Part shown: positions 35,743 to 42,637 of the stretch, in pieces
Layout: every line of letters starts with the position of its first letter
Position numbering within the stretch: the stretch's first letter is position 1
Origin: Allomuricauda ruestringensis DSM 13258
GTDB taxonomy: Bacteria > Bacteroidota > Bacteroidia > Flavobacteriales > Flavobacteriaceae
Reading direction: 5' to 3'
NCBI RefSeq assembly: GCF_000224085.1
Contig: NC_015945.1
Coordinates: 2,243,501-2,307,500, forward strand
DNA length: 64,000 bases
The notes under the pieces: generated by a model
The model's input: the letters and a program-made list of their open reading frames with translations, nothing else
Told to the model about the DNA's origin: nothing
Databases searched by the model: none
Translations under genes and position numbers: made by a program

Positions 35743-36474
35743 TTATAGCAGTACAGGGTTTATGTCCAAGATATTGTCCTGAACATAGGTTCTTATAAAA
35801 CCAGCGGTAAAATGTTCTTTGCCCAGAAATCTTTCTTGTTGCATCAACTTTAAAATGTTGAGCTTTCGATAGGCCGTTAGCATGGGAATGGATATGGGTG
35901 CATAACTGTAATGCCAGGGCTCGTACTTAAACCCTCTTCTTCTTGGGTTGTTGGTGTACACGAGATAAAACCCATATTTTGTCGAGTTTTCGTCCAGCCA
36001 AAGTTTGAGTCCCTCGTAAGGACCGCCCGCTTCAAATTTCTCGGAAACAAGTACATCGCCCGATACTTTGGGGTACCCATCAATAATATCGATGTCGGTG
36101 CCCCAATGGTGCCTGCTCGTTCCTGGTATGGTGGAATATTCAATAATCTTGTCAATAGCCTCCAAAGGCGCCATTCCATCTTCGGTATAATTTACATATT
36201 TACGTTCCCAAATGCGTTCTTGATGGTAAAAATCCCTGAAACTAGATACCATTTTAATGTCAAAACCATCAGAATAGGCTGCTTTTTTCATTTCTAAAAA
36301 GGACTTGTATGCCTCTTCCTTTAGATTGATGCCCTCGCCAAAGAGTTCAATATCCGCTTTGCCCATGAGCTCGGCCGTGGAGTAATCCGGACCATAAAAA
36401 TTGGGTAAAATGGGAGGGATGGTGCAGGCCAGCCCTGATGCTGAAGCAGTTTTAATAAAAGCCCTTCTTTTCAT
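35743..36474 (-). CDS. D-alanyl-D-alanine carboxypeptidase family protein (VanY-like)
   Basis: A 243-residue M15 peptidase. The start at 36474 gives a Tat-like signal (MKRRAFIKTASASGLACTIPP). Zinc-site motifs: SSFRDFYHQERIW, SRHHWGTDIDI (His and Asp ligands) and EPWHYSY (His ligand). Such enzymes trim peptidoglycan stem peptides. The longer frame from 36615 is rejected because its 47 extra residues cover an intergenic repeat (CAGATTGAGCGCAGTCGAAA) and push the signal inside the protein. tatA lies elsewhere in this window, consistent with Tat export in this organism. Confidence 0.88.
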   Translation of the reverse strand: MKRRAFIKTASASGLACTIPPILPNFYGPDYSTAELMGKADIELFGEGINLKEEAYKSFLEMKKAAYSDGFDIKMVSSFRDFYHQERIWERKYVNYTEDGMAPLEAIDKIIEYSTIPGTSRHHWGTDIDIIDGYPKVSGDVLVSEKFEAGGPYEGLKLWLDENSTKYGFYLVYTNNPRRRGFKYEPWHYSYAPISIPMLTAYRKLNILKLMQQERFLGKEHFTAGFIRTYVQDNILDINPVLL

Positions 36475-36972
36475 TGATGTAATTTTTATTGATGCTACCC
36501 AGGTTGCTATTATTTTGAAAACCTGCCACTCCGAACTGTCAGATTGAGCGCAGTCGAAATCAAAGTGAGGAATCCCATGGGAATCAAAAAGATTCTTCAT
36601 TTCTCTGCGATACATTTAGAATGGCAACCCTTAGTCACACCACTTTTTTCAGATTTTGCCCCAAGTTAAGAAGTATTTTTAATTGAAAAAGGTTTCCCCG
36701 ATTGCGTTATTGTGGATTCCGTTAAAATTGTCATTCTTGGGAAAATGAAAATCTGATTAACATTCATAGCGCATTTTGAACGTTAATGGCAAAAGAAGCG
36801 TCAGTTCGATTTTCACTTTTGAAAAAGTATCGAAGATAAGATCTTTGCCATGGAAATCCTGATTCTCGATAAAATTTTTCTTCGTTTCACTTCAAAAATC
36901 GAATTGACGGATTTCAATCAAAATACACCACGGGTTGAATAACAGTATTTTGGTTTTTGGGAAAGGTGATTG
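36475..36972. other. 498-base intergenic region with repeat fragments
   Basis: Holds a GAGCGCAGTCGA half-hairpin at about 36548-36559 and the triple-hairpin repeat copy C (36799-36912). No gene that I can support; no clear promoter for the VanY-like gene. Confidence 0.6.
36799..36912. repeat. Triple-hairpin intergenic repeat, copy C
   Basis: CGTCAGTTCGATTTT at the left, AAAATCGAATTGACG at the right, inner AAAAAGTATCGA and TTCTCGATAAAATTTTT as in copies A and B. Lies downstream of the surface-protein operon. Confidence 0.7.
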
Positions 36973-38139
36973 CTATCGGTCCAAGAAAAGGAAACCGGAA
37001 TATTCCAGTTCCAGATCGTCCAAGGTAACCAAGTAAAAATAAACACCTTCGGGCAGACCGGAAGCTTGGTTGGTGATCAAGGTTCCCGTGTTGGCAAGGC
37101 CATAAAACTCGTTGGTGTAGTTGATTTTCTCAAAAACCTTTTGTCCGTATCGGTTAAAGATGCGTAAACTGTTGTTCGGTGACTCTTCCATGCCATCAAT
37201 CACCAAAAAATCGTTGGTGCCATCGCCATTTGGACTCAAAAAGTAATTGCCCAAGGTGGGATTTTCCACGGCAAAAGTATCCGTGGGCAGGGGAATGGTA
37301 CCAAAGGTAATGGCCGCATAATTGCTGGGCACAAAGGTTTCGGAAGTAACAAATCCCTGCGTAAGGTCGCCACTAATGGCAGCGTTGCCGATGATCACCC
37401 ATTGGTTGGACGATTTGCTCCATCCCACCACAATAATGGATTCCAAAGTTGCATTGGGGATGGCGCCCAAAGCGCTCCTAGTGTTCCACGAAATGGTTAC
37501 TTGTGCGGGCACATCACTTTGTAGAATCCAAAATTCGCGATCGGTAACAGTTCCTATGTCCTGTACTTTTACTTCAGTGTCAAAACTTTCCAAAATAGAG
37601 GAGGGAGCGGACGGGTCCTCAAAAAAATAGGCGCATACGGCCAAAGGTGTGGCACTTTGTGAGTTTAATGTTAAAGGTCTGAGTTGCTCCGAGTCACCCA
37701 CAGGGAACGAAAATACATCGCGGTTGTTAATGGCGGCAAAGCCCGTTACTTTGGATGCATCGCTTTCTCCTGTAAAAAAACCTTGGTCCATAAAACTGAG
37801 GTTCACCGCAGGTATGTTGGTCGGGGTCAGGAAATTGCCATCAATAAAATTGATGTTGTTTCGAACCATGACGGGATTTTGCAAAAACACATTGCTGTCC
37901 ATCATAATCTCCGTGTCCCAAAGGGTTGGGGGAATGCTTCCCGACACAATAATGGCGCGGTTGCCATAAAAACCGACCAGTCCATTGGTTTGGTCAAAGT
38001 TGGCATCGTTGATTAAATCGGTGTGCAGCCCAATGTTGGCATTGTTGTGCACGCTAAAGTTGCCACTGTTGTACAACCCGCTTTGGGCCACCCCAAAGCT
38101 GACCGATAGGAGAAATGTTATGTGGAGGAGGGGTTTCAC
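36973..38139 (-). CDS. Secreted protein with type B T9SS C-terminal sorting domain
   Basis: A 388-residue exported protein: signal peptide (LLHITFLLSVSFGVAQ), a beta-rich body with NNINFIDGNFLTP-type repeats, and a C-terminal domain starting NYFLSPNGDGTNDFLVIDG with NNSLRIFNRYGQKVFE and ending LPEGVYFYLVTLDDLELEYSGFLFLDR. That is the gliding-motility-associated (type B) sorting signal, which directs proteins through the type IX system to the surface. It starts with GTG overlapping the stop codon of the upstream gene by one base, so the two are translationally coupled. Confidence 0.9.
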   Translation of the reverse strand: MKPLLHITFLLSVSFGVAQSGLYNSGNFSVHNNANIGLHTDLINDANFDQTNGLVGFYGNRAIIVSGSIPPTLWDTEIMMDSNVFLQNPVMVRNNINFIDGNFLTPTNIPAVNLSFMDQGFFTGESDASKVTGFAAINNRDVFSFPVGDSEQLRPLTLNSQSATPLAVCAYFFEDPSAPSSILESFDTEVKVQDIGTVTDREFWILQSDVPAQVTISWNTRSALGAIPNATLESIIVVGWSKSSNQWVIIGNAAISGDLTQGFVTSETFVPSNYAAITFGTIPLPTDTFAVENPTLGNYFLSPNGDGTNDFLVIDGMEESPNNSLRIFNRYGQKVFEKINYTNEFYGLANTGTLITNQASGLPEGVYFYLVTLDDLELEYSGFLFLDR

Positions 38140-39869
38140 TAATTATTTATTTGTTGCCAGTTGGTTCCATCGCTCTGAAGTTGGGTTACTCCTGCCCCAA
38201 ATATGGTTTCTGGTTCACCCAAACTATTCAAGAATGAAGGCCCTGTGCCTGTTGAAACGTTAAAATCAGGGGAATTAGCATTTGCAGCAGTATCAGGGTT
38301 TTTTATTATATAAATCCTACCGGTAACGCTACCCGCAGCTGGAAGCGTAATAGTTAAATCTGCTTCCACTATAATTGTTTGAATATTTACTGATGTCAAA
38401 TCAATATCACTATTAAAATTGTCAATCCCAGTAGCAAAAGACCCTCCTGTTTGAAGGGTTGATGTTGGTGTCGCGGCAGTTCCTATTCCAACACTTCCGT
38501 TGGTAAAACTTAAGGTTCCGCCAGTTCCAACATCATAAGTTCTGTCGGTGTCAAACTGTGATAAATTATTCAAAGCTAAATCTGTATTGACTCCTCCTGC
38601 TGTAATATCCGCCAGTGGAATCTCCACTGTATTGCCATCGCTGTCGGTAAGGATGAGGTCGGTTCCGTCCTCAGTTAGGCTGAAGTTTGTGGTGTTTGTG
38701 TCCGCGTCCTGTATGTCCGCCAGCGGAATCTCCACTGTATTGCCGTCGCTGTCGGTCAGGATAAGGTCGGTTCCGTCCTCAGTTAGGCTGAAGTTTGTGG
38801 TATTTGTGTCCGCGTCCTGTATGTCCGCCAGCGGAATCTCCACCGTATTGCCGTCGCTGTCGGTCAGGATAAGGTCGGTTCCGTCCTCGGTGAGGCTGAT
38901 GCTTGTTGTGTTGTCGTCCCCGTCATCAATGTCAGCCGGAATCCCGGTTAAGGAAGTCCAGTCTGGCGCGATGTTCGCGTTGTCAACTTCCAAAGAACCA
39001 TCAGCAGCTTGTGCTAATCCTGTTCCAGCAACATTTGCGTTTATTTTTTCATTGGTCACCGCATTATCCGCAATATCATCCGTAGCAATGGCGCTATTTA
39101 GTATTTTTTCGGTCGTCACCGCATCATCTGCCAATTCAGCGGTATCAATTCCTCCATCTGCAACATCTAAGGTATATGGGTCGGCTTGGGTTCCGCCCCC
39201 ATCTCTAACTAAAGAACCGTTCAGGGTAGCGTTTGTAATCTCATTCCCCACAATACTGTCCAGTTGGGTGTTGAGTATTTCTGTACTGTTTGTAATGGTC
39301 CATTCATTGCCTTTCCAAACAAAAAGATCATTCTCATTGGTACCTGGTTCCAATTTATTGGTAACCACAGATCCATCAGCTAATTTATCACTTGTGACAG
39401 ATTTATTTTGGAGCTTGGAGTCGCCATTTATAGTGGTGTTCACGATATTAGCTCCCCTGATCAGTCCTACCTCATAATTGTAATTGATACTGCCATCTGG
39501 ATTCTCGGTTTCGGAGATGACAACAGTGCTATCTTTGGATTGTGCCGGATTGATCGTACTAAAGTAATCAGCTCGGGTACTCACGCTAAAAGAGTTGTCC
39601 AGCGCTTCGCAGATGTTGATCCACTCCGCACCGTTGTAATAATGCAAACAATCTTGATCGGTATTGTACACCACGGCGCCGGGCAAGGGGTTGATTACGC
39701 TCATTTGGGCGTCGGTTACCCGGGTAATCACCAAAACGCGGGTGGGACTTTCCAGTTCGAGTACCGAAGCTGGATGCAGGTTCTGTGGGTTATTACCGAT
39801 TTTTACCTGCGCCTTTAGCGAATTGATCAGTAGTAGGCCTATGATCAAGGAGACAATTGAAGTTTTCAC
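38139..39869 (-). CDS. Secreted repeat-containing surface protein
   Basis: A 576-residue exported protein when started at the GTG at 39869, which begins the signal peptide KTSIVSLIIGLLLINSLKAQ; a TTG at 39896 gives nine extra residues and is less likely. After an N-terminal VKIGNNPQNLHPASVLELES head comes a serine/asparagine-rich fibre-like region with DKLADGSVVTNKL, DDAVTTEKILNSAI and NAVTNEKINANV repeats, then three near-identical 36-residue units (SLTEDGTDLILTDSDGN core) and a tail-fibre-like end (SVGIGTAATPTSTLQTGG). It lacks a recognisable sorting domain of its own; the partner gene downstream has one. Adhesin or filament role is inference. Confidence 0.82.
   Translation of the reverse strand: MKTSIVSLIIGLLLINSLKAQVKIGNNPQNLHPASVLELESPTRVLVITRVTDAQMSVINPLPGAVVYNTDQDCLHYYNGAEWINICEALDNSFSVSTRADYFSTINPAQSKDSTVVISETENPDGSINYNYEVGLIRGANIVNTTINGDSKLQNKSVTSDKLADGSVVTNKLEPGTNENDLFVWKGNEWTITNSTEILNTQLDSIVGNEITNATLNGSLVRDGGGTQADPYTLDVADGGIDTAELADDAVTTEKILNSAIATDDIADNAVTNEKINANVAGTGLAQAADGSLEVDNANIAPDWTSLTGIPADIDDGDDNTTSISLTEDGTDLILTDSDGNTVEIPLADIQDADTNTTNFSLTEDGTDLILTDSDGNTVEIPLADIQDADTNTTNFSLTEDGTDLILTDSDGNTVEIPLADITAGGVNTDLALNNLSQFDTDRTYDVGTGGTLSFTNGSVGIGTAATPTSTLQTGGSFATGIDNFNSDIDLTSVNIQTIIVEADLTITLPAAGSVTGRIYIIKNPDTAANANSPDFNVSTGTGPSFLNSLGEPETIFGAGVTQLQSDGTNWQQINN
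38619..38942 (-). repeat. Three tandem 108-bp repeats inside the surface-protein gene
   Basis: Three head-to-tail 108-bp units encode 36-residue repeats. Copies 1 and 2 on the plus strand are nearly identical; the third, at the 5' side of the gene, diverges at its end (DDGDDNTTSIS in place of ADTNTTNFS). Unit length is a multiple of three, so copy number can change without frameshift. Confidence 0.9.
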
Positions 39870-39905
39870 AGTGTTTGTTATTTGAGGATTTTCCAAACGT
39901 AAAAG

Positions 39906-39913
39906 GCAAAACT
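39906..39913 (-). promoter_or_regulatory. -7 box TAGTTTTG ahead of the surface-protein operon
   Basis: Exact TAnnTTTG match on the minus strand, 36 bases from the GTG start at 39869 but only 9 from the TTG at 39896, supporting the GTG. Confidence 0.55.
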
Positions 39914-39986
39914 AAACTTATGTTTTAATTTTTTTGATAAATACCGTCAAAACACGGAATTCACGGGTGAATGGAATCCCCTTTGG

Positions 39987-39994
39987 TATATTTG
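39987..39994 (+). promoter_or_regulatory. -7 box TATATTTG ahead of the CarboxypepD-like gene pair
   Basis: Exact TAnnTTTG match, about 100 bases before the start at 40094. Its use would give a leader of about 93 bases. Confidence 0.5.
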
Positions 39995-40093
39995 TACCAT
40001 ACGCAACGATACAGAATTAACAAAAGTTTAGAACCGCTTAATTTTTTATATCATCTTCATAAGTTTTCTTTAACTTGTAATAAACACGTAGAA

Positions 40094-40834
40094 ATGAAAA
40101 ATGCTTTTTTGATATTGTTCTCTTTGCTTGTGTCCGGCTGGTCCATGGCACAGGATTCGCGCCAAATGCTTAGGGGCAAGGTGCTTTACAGGAGCTCCAA
40201 TGTGCCCAACGAGAACGTTATCAACTCTACCAGCGGCCAAGCCACCATTACCGACGATAACGGAGAGTTTATGATAGCGGTAAAGGAGGGCGACCAGTTG
40301 GTGTTTACGGCGGTAAACTATCAATTGGAGGTAGTTGCCATTACCTCCGAAATATTGGCAAACAACCGTTTGGTGGTCGAGGTGACCGAAAAGGTACAAG
40401 AACTGGACGAAGTTGTGGTGACCCCAGAGAACCAAGAAAGGTTCCTTCAGGTAAAAAATGAGGATTTTAAAGAATTCAATTATGAGGTTGATCGAGGGAC
40501 CGAGGTGGAGAATATCGCGAACTCCCAAATTACCCGTGGTATGAAGCATGGTATCAACTTTGTAAATATCTTCAAGGCGTTGTTTAAGCCACAGGAGGTC
40601 AACGGACAGCAAAGGGCACCGCTTAAAGTGAGTGAAGTGCTCCGACATGTGTACGATGACGAATTTTTTGTAGTGGACCTAAAGTTGCCACAGAACAAAA
40701 TAGATGCTTTTCTCTTGTATTGTGACGATAAAATACCTTCCCAGACGCTGCTCCGAAAAGAAAATGAATTTCAGTTGATCGATTTTCTGGTGACCCAAAG
40801 CAAGGACTTTTTGGCAACTTTGGAAGAGGAATGA
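40094..40834 (+). CDS. Exported CarboxypepD_reg-like protein, paralogue 1
   Basis: A 246-residue protein: signal peptide (KNAFLILFSLLVSGWSMAQ), a carboxypeptidase-regulatory-like beta domain (GKVLYRSSNVPNENVINSTSGQATITDDNGEFMIAVKEGDQLVFTAVNY pattern) and a VQELDEVVVTPENQ segment, the motif that in SusC-type receptors joins this domain to the TonB plug. No plug or barrel follows; instead there is a unique helical C-terminus (KIDAFLLYCDDKIPSQ). The start at 40094 is chosen for the signal peptide. It overlaps its paralogue by four bases (ATGA). Function unknown. Confidence 0.85.
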   Translation: MKNAFLILFSLLVSGWSMAQDSRQMLRGKVLYRSSNVPNENVINSTSGQATITDDNGEFMIAVKEGDQLVFTAVNYQLEVVAITSEILANNRLVVEVTEKVQELDEVVVTPENQERFLQVKNEDFKEFNYEVDRGTEVENIANSQITRGMKHGINFVNIFKALFKPQEVNGQQRAPLKVSEVLRHVYDDEFFVVDLKLPQNKIDAFLLYCDDKIPSQTLLRKENEFQLIDFLVTQSKDFLATLEEE

Positions 40835-41625
40835 AACGATTCTTTCTTGTATTGGTTTGTTTTACTGCTCATTGGGGCTTTTCCCAAGAAGCAGATAGCA
40901 AAGTGCTGCAAGGAAGAGTTACCAGTACCGATAAGGATGTAGTTGGCGTTGTGGTGCAAAACATTACCACAAAAGACGCTGTTATCACCGATATTGATGG
41001 GAATTTTGCCATTAGGGTACAGTTAAACGATACACTGGTGTTTTCCGCCGTTCATTTTTTGAAGAAATCCCTACCCGTTACCGAAGCGCTGTACCAATCC
41101 AATTTTGTAGAGGTTCCCATGCAGGAATTCGTAAACCAGTTAAAGGAAGTAGTGGTCACCCCGTATAATTTAACGGGAGATCTTACCCGCGATGTAGATC
41201 GGGTAACACTGGAAAAAGACGTGAGTGCCGAGGCCTTGAACTTGCCCAATGCCCATAGGCCTGTGCCAACGCAGAGCGAGCGGAAACTGCAACAGGCTAC
41301 AGCAGGAAAGTTTAATATGGGGATGATATTGAGTCCTCCTTTAGATCCCATTATCAATGCCATAACGGGGCGTACCAAAATGTTAAAGAACAGGGTAAAA
41401 GTAGATAAGACCTACGCCCAAACGCAGCGGGTACAAGGTTTTTACGCGGATTCCCTTTTTTTGACCACGCTTAAAATCCCCATGGATAAAATTGATGATT
41501 TCATGTATTTCTGCGAAGTGGACGAAGCTTTTCAGGCAGCGGTGGAATCTCAGGATAAATTAAGGATATGGGATGTAATGATAGAAAAAAGCCGGGCTTA
41601 CCGTGAAAACAACGATTTGGATTGA
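40831..41625 (+). CDS. Exported CarboxypepD_reg-like protein, paralogue 2
   Basis: A 264-residue protein with the same plan as its upstream neighbour: signal peptide (KRFFLVLVCFTAHWGFSQ), regulatory beta domain (GRVTSTDKDVVGVVVQNITTKDAVITDIDGNFAIRVQ pattern), the NQLKEVVVTPYN segment and a helical end (KIDDFMYFCEVDEAFQ). The two genes are translationally coupled and probably form a heteromeric or functionally paired product of a tandem duplication. Followed by 433 bases of 7-bp-periodic DNA. Confidence 0.85.
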   Translation: MKRFFLVLVCFTAHWGFSQEADSKVLQGRVTSTDKDVVGVVVQNITTKDAVITDIDGNFAIRVQLNDTLVFSAVHFLKKSLPVTEALYQSNFVEVPMQEFVNQLKEVVVTPYNLTGDLTRDVDRVTLEKDVSAEALNLPNAHRPVPTQSERKLQQATAGKFNMGMILSPPLDPIINAITGRTKMLKNRVKVDKTYAQTQRVQGFYADSLFLTTLKIPMDKIDDFMYFCEVDEAFQAAVESQDKLRIWDVMIEKSRAYRENNDLD

Positions 41626-41640
41626 TTTTTTGGGAGTTGG

Positions 41641-41960
41641 ATGTCGGATGTTGGATGTCCGAAGCACGGTGTCAGATGTTGGTTTGCAGTAGGCAGTAAA
41701 CAGTAGATAGTAACTCCTGTCTTTGATTTTTGGAATTTTGGGACTTGGTTTTTGGAATTTGATGCTTGAGCATGAACTAGGGTTTGTCCGATGTCAGTTC
41801 GCAGTATGCAGTCAGCAGTAACCTTAGCCTTTGCTGTATGGTCTTGAACTTGACACTTCTAGGGTTTGTCCGAAGTCCGAAGCACGATGTCAGATGTTGG
41901 TTTGCAGTAGGCAGTAGGCAGTAACTCAATAACCCAATAACTGAATAACAAAATAACCGA
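41641..41960. repeat. Second 7-bp-periodic tract with a 42-bp direct repeat
   Basis: Ten in-phase heptads run from 41643 to 41712 (GTCGGAT GTTGGAT GTCCGAA GCACGGT GTCAGAT GTTGGTT TGCAGTA GGCAGTA AACAGTA GATAGTA), then further degenerate heptads (TTGATTT TTGGAAT). The 42-base segment 41657-41698 recurs at 41875-41916 with one mismatch. Composition and words match the tract at 6314-6611. No gene in this gap. Confidence 0.85.
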
Positions 41961-42058
41961 AGAACGCAGTCAAAATGTCTTAAAATTAGTTTGGCAGGTA
42001 AATTGCAGAAAGTTTCATAAAACTGTAACATTGTCGCACAATTAAAGTCTAATAACAC

Positions 42059-42577
42059 ATGATGAAACTGAAAAAAGCAAGAATGATGGTATTACCTTTG
42101 GTACTATTGTTGTTCTTGTCTTTCTCATCCGCCCATAAATTCTACGTTAGCGTTACCAACATGGCATACTCAGAGGAGGATAGCGCTTTCCAGATCACCA
42201 GTCGGGTTTTTATAGATGACCTCGATAAACTTCTTAAAGAACGCTACGGCATCGAGGCCAAACTAGCTACCCCGAACGAATCCAAAATAGCCGAGGAATA
42301 TATAGAGAAATATTTCAGGTCAAAATTTGTAGTGGAGTTTGATGGAGAGCCCGTCCCCTATAATTTTTTGGGAAAAAGGTACGATACCGATGTGGTCATC
42401 TGCTATTTGGAAATTACCAATGTTGATTTATCCAAAGTAAAAACCATGTCCGTGCAGAACGAGGTGCTTACGGATTTGTTTGATGAGCAGCAGAACGTAG
42501 TCCACATAAAATGGAACGGAAACAAAAAAAGTTTTGTGCTCATCAGGGAGAAGAACAAAGGAATGTTAAACTTATGA
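42059..42577 (+). CDS. DUF6702-type exported protein
   Basis: A 172-residue protein with signal peptide (MVLPLVLLLFLSFSSAHKFY, His-Lys-Phe-Tyr directly after). Core: VSVTNMAYSEEDSAFQITSRVFIDDLDKLLKE, then VEFDGEPVPYNFLGKRYDTDVVICYLEI and the ending VVHIKWNGNKKSFVLIREKNKGMLN. This is the pattern I associate with DUF6702, usually found beside an M1 peptidase gene as here. It may act with that peptidase in the periplasm; that is inference from linkage. Confidence 0.8.
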   Translation: MMKLKKARMMVLPLVLLLFLSFSSAHKFYVSVTNMAYSEEDSAFQITSRVFIDDLDKLLKERYGIEAKLATPNESKIAEEYIEKYFRSKFVVEFDGEPVPYNFLGKRYDTDVVICYLEITNVDLSKVKTMSVQNEVLTDLFDEQQNVVHIKWNGNKKSFVLIREKNKGMLNL

Positions 42578-42637
42578 CATATTCTTAACAATTGGTTAAA
42601 ATATGTTATTTTTCACCGTTATAAAATTAGATAGAAA

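Noticed and set aside
36475..36615. 47-codon N-terminal extension of the VanY-like protein
   Set aside because: Crosses an intergenic repeat and masks the Tat-like signal peptide.
38619..38942. Possible CRISPR-like array
   Set aside because: Repeats are contiguous 108-bp coding units without spacers; no cas genes nearby.
38548..39477. 309-codon plus-strand frame with VSASCMSASGISTVLPS repeats
   Set aside because: Antisense shadow of the 108-bp repeat gene; the minus-strand frame has a signal peptide, promoter and coupled partner.
40070..40648. 192-codon minus-strand frame
   Set aside because: Antisense to the CarboxypepD-like gene, which has a signal peptide and paralogue.
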